Source: Gnetum montanum (Eukaryota > Streptophyta > Gnetopsida > Gnetales > Gnetaceae). From it: 64,000 bases of DNA. The notes under the pieces are model-generated. The model did not search any database and was not told the DNA's origin. It saw nothing but the letters and a program-made list of their open reading frames with translations. Below are positions 44,667 through 57,045 of this stretch, piece by piece. A program made the position numbers and the translations under genes. Where the stretch lies: contig MNCI01026530.1 of NCBI GenBank assembly GCA_015680685.1, positions 47,212-111,211 on the forward strand. The letters are read 5' to 3'. The first letter of the stretch is position 1. Every line of letters starts with the position of its first letter.

Positions 44667-47600
44667 TTAGAATTGGTGGTCATCTCCCCCACGATTGAGG
44701 TGGTAGGAGGTAATCTGAAATAGGGAGTAAGGTTGTCCACCAACAGAGGTAGCATTGGTATTGGATATCCTAGGCTTATGGAAAGGTTTGGTTTGTTGGA
44801 CATTGACCAATAGTTTCTTATTCAGGCTCATAGGTTTGTAAATCATCATGGACCCTGAAGGAAAAGCTGCATGAATGATATAAGGTCCTTCCCACAGCAT
44901 TTGAAATTTGGTTCGTTGTGGCACATGTGTGGGATTTCAGTAGAGAACCTTATCCTAGTTGATATTTAACTTTCCTAATCCTTAGGTCATAACGTTGTTT
45001 ATTAAAAGCCTTGTGCAATTTGTTAGATGACAGGGTGACTAGTCAATTCTCATCTAGCAAGTTAAGGTTCATTGGTTGTTCTTTTTGTGCTAGATCAAGG
45101 TCAAGGTTGAGAACACATGCTGTGAATAGTGTATGGAGTTCTGCTTGAATAGGGAGCGTTGGAAGTTTACCATACACTAACTCATAGGAAGAGTAGCCTA
45201 TAGGGAGTTTCTATGTGGAGTGGCATGCCCAAAGAGCATTGTTCAGTTTGGTGCTCCAATCTCTCCTATACTTACTAATAGTTGTTGTCAAAATTTTTGT
45301 AATCTCCCTATTGGTGACCTTGGCTTGACCATTTTCTTAAGAGTGGTATGATGTTATCAATTTGTGCTCAATCCCTAAGCATTGCATTAATTTCCGAAAA
45401 GTCACACTTGTGAAGTATGTACCATTGTCTAAAATAAGTGCATGCGGCATGCCAAACCTGTTTACGACTTCTTGTTGAACAAATTATGTAGCTATAGATG
45501 ATGTACAATCCTTAACGGTGACTGCTTCTACCTATTTTGTGAAGTATTTAATGGCAACAACGATGTAGGATTTTCCATTGGACATTGGTGTAATAGGCCC
45601 CATAAAATCAATTCCCCAAATATCGAAGGGTTTTAAAGGTTGAATCCATTGTTGCAGATCCTCCATTCTAGTAGTCATTCCCCCATCACGTTTACATCAC
45701 TCACAAGATTAGACGAAATGATGGGTGTCCCGGAACAATGTAGGCCAATAATATCTTGCAAGCAATATTTTAATGGTTGTTTGTCTCCAAGCATAATGAC
45801 CCCCACGAGGACCCTCATGAGTGTCTTGAAGAACTCGTAATTGATCCACCTCGGGAACACACCATCGGACCAAGCCATTGGGACATACTTTATAAAGTTT
45901 CCCATTGATCTTTATAAAATGCTTGGCTTGGTAAAGAAACTGTTGTTTCTTTTTAATGTCTATCCCTTGTGGTGTTTATTGTGTAAGAAGATAGGTGAGA
46001 ACACTACTATACCAGTTTGTCACCATGGTCAATTGATTAGTTACTACACCTGCAAAGAGGAGTTCATTAGGGAAATGATCAGAGAGTGGATATTCATCCT
46101 CTTTGTTGTCCCATCGCAACTAAGAAAAATGATCAACAACTACGTTCTCAGTGCCTTTAAAATCAATCATTGTAAGATCGAACTCTTGTAAGATTACGAG
46201 CCATCATATGATGTGAGGGCTCACTGGTGGTTTATTCATTAGGAACCTTATTACACTATTATCCATGTGCATGGATACCTTATAGCCCAATACATAGTGC
46301 CTAAATTTTTCTAGTGCATACACTATAACCATTAATTCTTTCTCTGTTGTGGTGTAGTTAAGTTGTGCACCAGCAATTCTCCTACTTGCACAATGGATGT
46401 AATGAGGATGTTTTTGGTCATCTAACTATGTAAGTACAGCTCCTAAAGCATAGTTGGACACATCAGTCATTATGTGGAATGGTCTGGACCAATCAGGAGC
46501 TTGTAGAATGGGTGTTTCTATGAGCTTCTGTTTTAAAGTTTGGAAAGCTAGTTCGCATTCCTTGGTTCATTCAAAAGGTACATCCTTTTTCGTTAGTTTA
46601 ACCAATGATTTTGCAACCTTTGAAAAGTTCTCAATAAACCATCTCTAGTAGCCATTGTGTCCAAGGAATAACTAGATATCTTTTACAATTTTAGGTTGCC
46701 GAGTGATTCCTTGGATGATTTTAATCTTTTCGGGGTCTGCCTATATCCTTATTTGTGAAATCTTATGCCCTAATATGACACCTTCTTGGACCATTAAATG
46801 GATTTTTTGCCAATTGAGCCTTAAGTTGGTTTCTACACATTGTTTTAATACTTGCTCTAACTGGTCCAAGGCTTGATCAAAGTTCACTCCGTAGGTGGAG
46901 AAGTTGTCCATGAAGACTTCCACACCATTTCCTATTTGTTGCTGGAATATGCTTAGAACTAATCATTGAAATGTTGCAGGGGCATTACACAAGCCAAACG
47001 ACATCTGTTTGTATGCAAATGTTCCCCAAGGACTAGTGAACGTAGTCTTGGCTTGGTATTCTAGGGCTATTTGAATTTGGTTGTACCCACTATACTCATC
47101 CAGAAAACTATAATAGCGATGCCCTGCAATGGTGTCTAAGACTTGGTCAACGAATGGCAATGGAAAGTGGTCCTTGAATGTTGCCATATTCAATAGCCTA
47201 AAATCTATACACACCCTCCCTTTACCTTCCTTCTTAGGCACAATAACTAAGGGACTAACCCATTCACTATTAGCAATGGGGTATATGAACCCAGCTTTTA
47301 GAAGCTGTTCAATTTCTTCCTTAACCACTTGCTTAAGCTTTGGGTTAAGTCACCTCTGCGATTGTCGTTGAGGCTTCATGGAGGGATTAGTATAAATTCT
47401 GTGTTGGCATATCCTAGGATCTATTTCGGTTAATTCAGGATATGACCAAGTGAAGGCTTTTGACCATTTTTTTATCACTTTTAGTAGTCTCTCTTTTTGT
47501 TGAGGAGCGAGTCTAGCGTTAATAATTACTGATTTTCCATTCTTGAGAAATGTGTATTCCATACCAGTGGGCAATGGTTTTAACTCAAGGGGCTCTTGCT

Positions 47601-48257
47601 TAAACTTATCAGGGATTTCCAACTTCCCCCAGTTGATATTTTCAATGTCAAGACTTGGAAGTTGGCGATGGGCTTGCTCTAATGTGTCTACGCTATCGAT
47701 GTAAGTGCAAGTCAAACCCTTAGTTGGTTCCATGCATATAGTTGAACTTCTTTCTTGATTAGTTATCAGCCATTGTCTTGTGGCTGCTGCATATAGGCAT
47801 CTTTGTATATTAGTCACTTGTGCACACTGATTGCATGCAGCTAATGTTAAATGTTGTACAAACCATGACTTTTGCACACAATTACACCCTATGTCATTGT
47901 ATGTGATGCATGGAACTTTCTTCTTCTCAATCTTTCCAAACATATTTTCCTTTGATATTTCCAGGAAAGATCATAGATTCCTAGGCATGCATTAATTATA
48001 CTTAGCCATGCTCTTCCCATTATGATTGGGAAGTCTCCCTTACCATTGTTCACTTGAATGACTAGGAAGTCAGCTGGATACGACCATCTACAAACAGTGG
48101 TGATAATGTCCTCCACTAGTCCTAATGGGATAGTGATGGACTGGTCAGCCAACTCTAAATGAATGTTACTCTTTTTTAATGGAGGCAAGTTCCAGGCTTT
48201 GTACATTTCTTGAGAGATTAAGTTGACACTAGAACTTGAATCCAACAGAGTTTGCAC
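44667..48257 (-). pseudogene. protease-RT-RNase H-integrase of element E
   Basis: On the minus strand, protease (48257-47970) has a DSSSSVNLIS active-site region and IIMGRAWL. RT (47580-46650) shows VKEEIEQLLKAGFIYPI, WVSPLVIVPKKEGKGRVCIDF and FLDEYSGYNQI. Its second catalytic motif reads EVFMDNFSTYG, so the final Asp of the usual xxDD is Asn. RNase H lies at about 46470-46200. Integrase covers about 45800-44670, including FGMPHALILDN and WEGPYIIHAAF. Stops and frameshifts are frequent. It is closely related to pol of B, which keeps FMDD. Confidence 0.88.
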
Positions 48258-50894
48258 AGTTTGTTCCCAATGATCTATAAATATATAAGAGGACTCCCAA
48301 GATCAGAGAATTTCCTAGGAAGCTAGCCAGCTTTTATCCAATTGGTGGCAACATGAGTTAACATGACCAGATACATTGAATGTGGCCTTTGGGTTGAAGG
48401 GAGTTCTGAAGTCTCGATTGGTGATGAGGCATTTAAAGAATTAGCCGCTTGTGACTGTAAGGACTTGGTTGGATTGTTGGTTCTAAAGAAATGTCTCTTC
48501 TTTATGTGATTGTTTGGACCAATAGTAGGGTGAGAATTAACAACCCTTGTAGCGTTGCATTACTACGGTTGGGCAAGGAGCTCACCTTGCATGGCTAGAG
48601 CAGGTGGTAATGGAGTTAAGGGTGAAAGAGATGCAGCTGGATGAGAAGGATGGTATGTTTGTGGAACATCACCCCTAGGAGAAGGAGTCCTATAATACTC
48701 ATGTGTTTAGTAGTGAGGTTGAGGGGTGATGTAACTAGTGGAGTCACGTGGAGATTTTGACTGCTGCATGTAATATCCAGATGGGTCAGGTTGATAGTAA
48801 GGATATTGTTTCTGTGGTGATGGCATTCCCCATGATTGTGGATGCTGCCACTGTTGATACTGCTCAGTTGGTTGTGGTGGAGTTCCACTTGGATAATATG
48901 TTAAGGGTTAGTGGAATTGTCGTGGGTTACCTTGGGAATAAGGTAACCTTCAGGGTGTTTGTCTTCTATTCAATAGTGGATTGAGTGCATACACTCCAAA
49001 CTCCTACAGATGTGAGATCATAGGGAACACCCCTTAGGATGGTCATATTGGCATATCTTGCATCCACTATCATTGTCTATATCTGAATCCACAACCTTGT
49101 CGATGATGGCAACTTTGCCCTTACCCTTGTTACATGCATATTCTTCTTCTCTCTTTTTTCTCTTTTCTCGTTCACTACCTTACTTTCTAGACTCCTCTAC
49201 TATTTTGAGAATAGTTTGAAATCTATTATCTAGGGAGTCCCACATTTGGTCTACCTTTGCCGATACTTCTGATGCCAACTTTTGAATAGGCAATGTTTTC
49301 CTATTCACCATCTCTTTGAGTGGTGACTCTTCTTCATCCTTACAAATCTTACTCCCTTCTTTCTAAGGGAAGGATCTCTGTTATATTCCTCCGTAGTCTC
49401 TCTTTTCTTTAGCTCACCTTCCTCTTTAGCAACTTACTCCAATAATCTTTGTACTTGATGGGTCCTAAGCTCATATAGCCTTTCTTAGGCATACGTGCCA
49501 AGGGTTCTTTGCATTTCATGCCTAAGCCCATCTACGAGATGGCATAGTTGATCCCTCTGCGAATAACCATTGCTAGAACAACAATGTAACAATGCATAAT
49601 ATTGGCCCATGGCAGCATCCAAGGGTTCATGCCCTCCTTGTTTCCATCCTTGGATTTGCTTTTGCAGGTTGGACACTCGGGAGTACGTTTGGTACTTATC
49701 GTTGAACAATTCTAACATAGTACTCCACCTATGAATGGATTCTGGTTCTAAGGACCAGTACTAGCTCTCCGCTTCTTTGACTAGTGTCTGTGGGAACAGC
49801 TTTATTTTTTTCCATTCATTTTTTATGTTTTGTAAGGCACATGCATCATAGAATTATTGTAGATGATTTTGAGGATCAGCGTTGTATCCCCCTTCAAATT
49901 TTGGGATGTTGTTCATGTCTAACCACTTGATCCTACTATCTTTTTGGTGCCTTGTTGGGATTCTAACAACCTCAGTTATGTCTAGCATAGTTCAAGTAGC
50001 AAGTAGGGATTCATCAAGATCATCGCTTCTGTGGTGTCTATGATGCCTATGTTGTTTCCTACTCTCCCTTCTTCCGTGCTATGATTCTCTAGAATGCCCT
50101 TGTCCCCTTTCTCGACTATTTCATCTGTGACCTTCATTCTGCTTACTATTATCCTCAAGGTCTTTTCCCTTATGACTGCATCCAGATCTTGAAGGAGAGG
50201 ATGAAGGAGATGATGAAGGTGAAGAAGAAGGAGGACCATCACCATGACGGTGCTTGCTATCTTCTCTTTAATGGTCGTGACCTTGCTCACGGTTATGATC
50301 AGCATGTTCTTTATCATGCGTGTGTGTTCCTTTTTCGGACCCTTTGTGTCCATTCATATCAGAACTTGGGTTATGGATGGTTGAATGAAGGTTCTGATAC
50401 ACAACCCCTTGACCAAAGTCAACAAGAGGAACATCGTTTCGTGGGAAACCTCTTGAGGTAGGTTCACCACTCTCATTTTCACTTATGACATGTAGGACAT
50501 TTCGAGACAACTTCCCCTTCATGAATTCATGACGTCTCTCCTGTTATAAGTCCCTTTGACGTTGTGCCTCCATGGGTCAGTACTCTCTCGAGTCATGATC
50601 ATGCACAACGTACTTTGCCTGTAAGTGCTGCATGCCAATTTGTGTGAGATCACGAAGAAGCATGCCCGAGACTGAGCAATCAGGAGGTAACACTATCTTA
50701 CCTTCTAAATCTCGCCAATGCAGTTGTTCATCCTAATGGAGGATAAAGGTAAAGTTTGGTACATATTCATCAGGATGAACATATACCACACGAAACTGTT
50801 GAGGGATTGGTGGATTATCATGTGTACTATGCCTCTGATTGTTCCCTATATCAGACCTAGGTAGTGAAACACTTTTGTATGAAGAGGGAGACAT
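48258..50894 (-). pseudogene. gag of element E (with gag-protease linker)
   Basis: Starts ATG at 50894 (MSPSSYKS) and parallels gag of G. The capsid-like domain is visible around 49900-49450 (MLELFNDKYQTYSRV, then HEPLDAAMGQYYALL, then LVDGLRHEMQRTLGTYA). The zinc knuckle region CKICQYDHPKGC lies near 49060, and the tail is Pro/Gln/Tyr-rich (about 49000-48600). Several stops and frameshifts are present. Confidence 0.82.
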
Positions 50895-51017
50895 GATTGT
50901 CTATTTAGTGTGCAATGTATTATATACTATTGTTATTTTTTTCCCTGTAACCAACCCTAAGGGTTCGTTCCAATGATGAGAAAGATTTCCTAAGTTCTAA
51001 TTAGCGCACAATCAACA

Positions 51018-51039
51018 AAGTCCCCAACAATAGCTCCAA
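51018..51039 (-). promoter_or_regulatory. Primer binding site of E
   Basis: The minus strand reads TTGGAGCTATTGTTGGGGAC next to the LTR, a mutated version of the G site. Confidence 0.7.
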
Positions 51040-51869
51040 TGATGAGCAACAAGATATCCCTATGCTCAACCATACCAATATGAACATCCACGCACAATTC
51101 GATTGAATTCCAAGGACTAAGTGCTTATGCACTTTTGTGGAATAAGGATGGGTTAGTCAATCGTTGTCTTCCCAAGCTTACTTGTATAGCACGATTGTAT
51201 GGTTAAGTAAACTTGAGGTATAAGATTTTTATATATCTTTATGTTTTATGGCCTGTACTACAAATGGAGGAGAGAGATAACCAGGTAACTAATTTAATTT
51301 AATTACTCAACTATGCTTTAACTAGTCCTAACACCAACATCTGTTCTCACTTGTTGTACACATCTTGAACCAGTGCAACACTGCTAGGATTACCAAACGC
51401 TAATCGTTACTGGGTTACCAAGCATTACACACATGCTTGAAGTAATCATACTAAGTGTGTTTACTTATGAAGTTATAGGGTGAGAGAGAGAACATTAATT
51501 AACTAAGGAAAGCATTAAATAACTGCAATTAACATTAATTAATCTATTCTGGATGCTGCAAGGTTTATCACAAAGTTCATCTTTATTGCTGTGCACAAGG
51601 TGTGCTTAGGTACACAATGCTCGAATGAGGCTCCATTCGCTTTATGACTCCTACTACAGGCACACAAAAATAATTCTAACTCTGAGAGGGAGAAAAGGTA
51701 AGAGTTTGGGTAAAGGGCTAAGACTAATTAACAAACTACTCAACTAAAACTATTCTCAAACCAAGTGTGCCCACCTTTTATTTATAGGTGACAAGATAGG
51801 CCTCAATATCGGATGCTCGATATCGCTAGGAAGGCTCCGATATCGCGTACCTGATATTGCGGCTCAACA
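51040..51869 (-). repeat. 5' LTR of element E
   Basis: 830 bp, TGATGAGC to GGCTCAACA (terminal TCATCA mutated to TCAACA). TATAAATA box near 51780 and GATATC motifs at 51803-51856. Confidence 0.9.
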
Positions 51870-52334
51870 ATTCCCAAGTGCCAAGCGTATGCTTGAAGTG
51901 GTCGTACTTATGTGCTTAATTAATCAATATTTAATCTAGTTTAATTTATTATTTAATTACTTAAAGAATTAAAAGAAATTACACAAAACATTGAATGCAT
52001 AAATAAATAATTAATCTATTTTCAAGTGTTGCAAGGTTTATCAGAAATCTCATCTTTATTGCCACACACACTATTGTGCTCAAGTACAAGAATGCTTGAA
52101 TAAAGATTCATTTACTGTTTGACTCCTACTACGAGCACTTAGAAAAATATTCTAACTTTCAAATGATAAAAATGTAAGAGCTTTGCTACAACTATGACAA
52201 GATATGTCATAAACACAGTGGGTGAGCGCATATTTATAGGCAAAAACAAACATTATGTTGACGGGACCACGTTAATGCATTAAATCATGTGTTGATGGGG
52301 CCTAGTGGATGGGCAACCAATTTACAATTCATCA

Positions 52335-53325
52335 ATAATATTAAAGATTTTCAAATTTTAGTTTTTATCTTCCACTATAAATATTTCTTTTTTTCTTTTT
52401 GGTTATGGCTTTATTGTATTTTCTTTTCACTTTCTTATTGCTACATTAGTTCATTTAATTTTCAATTTCTTGCCATGACCAATCATTTGTTCCAAGTTCG
52501 ATACCCAACATAATGCTCTCCAACTTAAAACCAAGAAAAAGGGGGTTACAAGGAAGAAATTTGCATAATAAGAAAATGCCCGTGTATGCTTTTTAAAAAC
52601 CTTCCGCCCCGAGAGGAAGAAGCATGAACATTATCTAAACAATTGAAACGTGAGAACTTAATTATAATGGAAAAGCATCCACTCCTTTTTTGTGAGTAAG
52701 CCTTCAAATTATAGTACCCCCACGGCACGTAATGTTTACACTTTCAAAAACGTGCAAGCTTACCCGTTGGGATAACGCGGAGAGAGAACTTGGAGGAGCG
52801 CTGTCTCTACACCGTTACGTCATTTGAGTTTTCTAGGAAGCAAACTTGATTTTCGTCACAGCTGCAGCCTACACAATTCGGAAGTTTGGCTTTGACGATT
52901 TTTTGTACCTTAACGGGGAGAACGTGTGGCGTGAAGCTCAGCAGCGCCTATATATTAGTTACACACGAGAAAATTTAAGGGTGGAAAGAGGACGGAAGCT
53001 TCTCCGCACTCTCAACGACTTCTTGAGCGGCCCGCCGTGTGGGGTCGGGAATCAGGGTCTTGCAATAGACGTTTACAAAGTCGCATGAACCTTATTACTG
53101 CGATTGAGGAGTTGGAACCAATCTTTGTCGCCAAAATTTTTCACGCTGCAGCTCTTCTGCGTGTTGACTGGGTCCGCAGCTGCCGTGGCTTCATCTTCAA
53201 CCTGCCTGTGTTAACTATCATGTATTTTCATTTGCATCCTTCCCGTTTGTTTGTTGTGTAATTCGTTGCATATCTCTGCAAGTATTGTTTCATGTTTGTT
53301 TAGTTTCATTCTTTCAAGCGCTTCA
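52335..53325 (+). promoter_or_regulatory. 5' flank and leader of receptor kinase copy 2
   Basis: Paralogous to 18985-19975. TATATAT at 52949-52955. Relative to copy 1 it has an extra stretch near 52580-52615 and lacks a short AT-rich segment near 19545-19565. It contains the upstream ORF at 53085-53261. Confidence 0.55.
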
Positions 53326-54426
53326 ATGCCGCGGCTAGTTTTCCTGCAACGCCTGCCTCAGCTTCTTGTGCTGGTGCTCATTCCTCTCTTGGTAGAGTTT
53401 TCTTCAATAGCTTCTGGTGTTTCTTATTGCCCAAGTGAGGAGATGCAGTGTGGAAATATGAATTTAAGCTACCCTTTCGGAGTAGTACCAGGTTGTGGAG
53501 ATCCTGATTTCCAAGTTCATGGTTGCGACAGCTCAGATCCTTATATTGTTATCAACCATAAAAATTTCTATATCCGAAATGTAAGCAGTAGATCCCATTC
53601 AAACACTGTGCAAATGGAGTTAGGCATACCAGATTGTTTCGACTTCTCGGTACTTGAACTTTCCTTCCTGAAACTCGATTACGAATCAGAGGTGTATTTT
53701 TACAATACTACGACGCATTCAGCTGTTGCCAATGCGTATGATATCTTCATTATAAATTGTTCGGCCGGGTGCACCGGGTCGGCTTTATGTGGTGGCTCTT
53801 GGTGCCTTAGCTTCAACTTACCTTCCGACCATCCAAATTGTAGCCTTATTAATGCAAGCGTATCATGGAACGCCACAGATTTGGATCCAGAAATCGGACG
53901 AAATGATATACTGTATAGGGAGGGATTTGTGACTGAAGCAGTCGTTGATGAAGCAAGATATTGGAAGTGTTCTGAATGTTGGAATAAGAGCAAGATATGT
54001 GGTTACAAAAAAGCATCAGATTTTAGTGTCCAGTGCTTCCCAGGTAGAGATTTTTCTGAACGGAAAATATAATGTTCCGTGAAATTTTTTTCAATGAAAC
54101 ATATTTTGTTGAATCATAAATACCATTTCTTTTTACACCAGGTTAGCGTTCACTAATTCTTGTGGCATATGTGATTGCATGCAGTTTCCAAGCACAAGAC
54201 GAACAGGGGATTGATAATAGGTAAGTTTTGTTTGGAATCTGCTACAGTCGCAGTTTTTAGGCTGCTTTCCCATCATAATTCACACTTGCACAGGTCATTT
54301 ATTTCAATACTCACAGCTAAACACAGGAAATGGAAATGGAAACTTGCAGGGGTATCGGTGGCGGTGGGCGTCTTCGTGTTGTTAGCCACGGTTGTTACGA
54401 ATACGAGCGTTACATGCATGATCTAG
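53326..54426 (+). pseudogene. Receptor-like kinase copy 2, truncated in the transmembrane segment by LTR G
   Basis: Predicted exons 53326-54043, 54185-54220 and 54317-54426, with the same splice signals as copy 1. The ectodomain is intact and very similar to copy 1: signal peptide, GUB_WAK_bind cysteines, ICGY...VQCFPG. The third exon runs through KWKLAGVSVAVGVFVLLATVV and then, at about 54396, enters the LTR of G, which supplies TNTSVTCMI and a stop. The whole kinase domain is missing. The joined frame is open (864 nt, 287 codons), so a kinase-less, possibly membrane-anchored ectodomain could still be made if the transcript is spliced and polyadenylated. It may equally be dead. Confidence 0.8.
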
Positions 54427-55120
54427 TCAAACTCCAAGGACTAAGTGCTTATTTGCCTTATGAAACACTCAAAGTTGATCAATTGTTGTCTTCTCAGACT
54501 TACTTGTATTGTCACGGTTGTATGGTTAAGTCTGAGGTATATGATTTGTATGTCTTTTCTCTTTTAACGCCTATGCTAAGAGGTGAAGGGTGAAGAGACT
54601 AAATAACTAACTTTCACAAACTAAGTTCTAATTGTCTTAGCATCAGTATCCATTCCCACTTACTGTACACACCCTAAACTAGTGCAACACTATTTGGATT
54701 ACCAAACTCTATTCATTACTGGGTTACCAAGCGTAGCACATGTGCTCGAAGCGGTCGTACTAAATGCACTTAACTAGGAGTTGAGGGTTAAGAGAGATTA
54801 ATTAACTAAGAAATAAATTAAACATTTAACATTAATTAATTCCTATTTATCTTAGTCCATGCACTGTAAGATTTATCAGAAAGTTCGTCTTTATTTCTGT
54901 ACACAAATGTGTGCTCAGGTACAATTTGCTCGAATAAAGATCCGTTCACTTTGAGACTCCTACTGCGAGCACATGGAAATTATTCTATCTCTGGAATGGT
55001 AAAACTGCCAGAGTTTTACTAAGGTTCTAGATCTATATGGAGAAACAAGGGATAGCTACCTCTTATTTATAGACAAGGCGATGGGCTGCGATATCACGTA
55101 CACGGTATTGCGTCCCATCA
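54397..55120 (-). repeat. 3' LTR of element G, truncated
   Basis: Begins at ACGAATACGAGCG, about 36 bases inside the LTR compared with 60592, directly after the kinase transmembrane exon. It ends CGTCCCATCA. TATAAATA box near 55073 and GATATC near 55090. Confidence 0.85.
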
Positions 55121-57045
55121 TACCCCTATGACTAAATGAAAATTCATCCCCGAGTTCTTTACAAAATATTGGGAAGGTATGGGATTATTGACTTGAATAG
55201 AACTAATGGTGAATAAGGTGACATGTGAACAGATCATCATTACAATACATGGAAAAACTTAGTGTTCATGACAACAAGAGTGAACACTATACATAATTGA
55301 TATCCAGCCTTATTTGGTAGCTGAGAGAGAAAAAAGAAGAGAGAGAGAAAAGAAGAAGTCTACTGCTGCCAACGCCAAGATTGCACCTTTCGTTGTCCAT
55401 CCATAAGCACGCCATCAATCTTGTTCCTTTTGTAACTACTTCAGCACCAATCCATTTCAAGTGTTTCCTTCAAATCCAATCCATTGTTGTATGATTGCCA
55501 TTTGCACACACAACATAGTCTGATATTAGCAAGGATAAATGAATCATAATGCAATTGATACCTTCCTTTGGTGTAAGGTCCATTGGCTGGGTTGTGATAT
55601 GGTTGATACAAATCTAGAGATATAATACTAGTAACTACCTAAGGTGTAGGGGTTAAGTAACTACCAGGACCCCCATGACTGAGAGCAAACCTCCGGTAGT
55701 GATAGAATGGAAAAAGATAAGGAATAAGAAGGATGAAGAAAAAGATACAACGACAACGTTGATAAAATGGATGTTAAAGATGGAAATGAACAAAATAATT
55801 AGTGATTGCGGAAATGTTTAAGGGAAAGAAATTAGCGGATGCACCAAATAAGAATGTCAATGGGTCCTCCCCAAAGTAGGCTCATGCCCTTAATGCCCTG
55901 ACAATCCCACATTCAAAGAGTCTGTCAGCTCTAGAAATGTCATTTGGAAGTAAGAGTTAAAATCTTAACCACAAGAGTTTACCAAAAAGAAAACAATGCA
56001 TCCACCAAAATATGGACTACTGATACAACCAGCAATGAGGTGATAAATGGGGAAAGAAGGATGAAAAGAAGAGAATGGAATGGAATCTCAAGAATAAGGT
56101 GATGTACAACCCCTTGTGTGTTAATGGTTAATGTGACTTAGTAGATCCCATTCCAAATCCAACCTCAAAAAAACCACATTCAGTGACTTCGCATTAATAC
56201 ATTCGACCCATCCATCCACTTGAAGTAACAAGAATGCCTTCACCAAAGAGCCACCACCATTTCGACGAAATGAAGGAGGAGAGAGTAGGAAGCGAGAAGG
56301 GCCTTAGTTAGAGGGAACATGCTTATTTTAGTTCCATAACTAATGCTTGTAGCCTAAATGATTATTTCATCTAAGGGGTGTGCTTTGAATTCTCACTATT
56401 TTTTGTGTTTTTGCATGAGAACCAAACCATGCAAAGGCTTATTATTTTTATTTGCTCAGCTTCCTGATAATGTGGCAATGTCGAAATAGTAAGAAAACTC
56501 AAGAAGAAAACATCCAAGTACCCAAGAGAATGGCCAGCACAAGTGCATCAAATCCCCTTGAAGTCACATCCTTTTCAATCCTTGAGCCCTTCCTTAGTTT
56601 GAGAAATACCCAGTCATTGATTTGTTGATAGTTCTTATTATTGGGAAAGGGACTGTACAATTCCAAATCAAGAGAGACCATAGAAATTTATGGATGCATG
56701 GGTGATGTGGAATCATTGCCTATTATATCAAAAGAACCATACCTTAGTATCAACATCATAACTTAAAGGTAAAAACCAAACATTAGCAATCAATGGAATA
56801 CAATTCATACCATCTTCGGAGCACTTATTAAGTGACGAATCAAACAAAGTAATCAAACACACACAAAAAAATGAAAAAGTATAAATGATGTTGTAAAACA
56901 AAAACAAAAAAAGTTAAAGAAATTTATAAAACAAAAAATGTGTAAAAAAAACTTAAAAAGAACTGAGGGCCTCAAATGATTAGCATAGGTGGCCATCTCC
57001 CCCATGACTGAATTGGAAGGGAGAGATCTGAAATAGTGAGCGAGA
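55121..57045 (-). other. 3' spacer of element G
   Basis: Non-coding, homologous to the spacers of B and E, with PPT (minus strand AGTCATAGGGGTA), a (GA)-rich run near 55325-55350 and inner PPT-like motifs near 55672 and 57000. Confidence 0.6.

Larger units (their letters stand above)
41928..51869 (-). mobile_element. Element E: complete pol-type Athila/Tat-like retrotransposon
   Basis: 9942 bp inside F2, flanked by ATTAC (41923-41927) and ATTCC (51870-51874, one substitution). On the minus strand: 5' LTR (51869-51040), PBS, gag (50894-about 48600), protease-RT-RNase H-integrase (about 48257-44667), 3' spacer, PPT and 3' LTR (42776-41928). The two LTRs differ visibly, at least one position in ten in the parts I compared, so the insertion is old. 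The coding frames are broken. Confidence 0.92.
24709..52334 (-). repeat. Solo LTR F2, split by elements D and E
   Basis: The LTR pieces are 24709-24961, 41763-41927 and 51870-52334, about 873 bp once the inserts and their duplicated target sites are removed. It begins TGATGAGCGG and ends TTCATCA, flanked by the perfect 5-bp duplication ATAAT (24704-24708 and 52335-52339). Comparison with uninterrupted F1 confirms both insertion points. Confidence 0.9.

Noticed and set aside
52846-53088. 80-codon frame upstream of kinase copy 2 that looks protein-like
   Set aside because: In copy 1 the same region has an indel and a stop that destroy the frame, and it lies around the TATA box; treated as promoter and leader.
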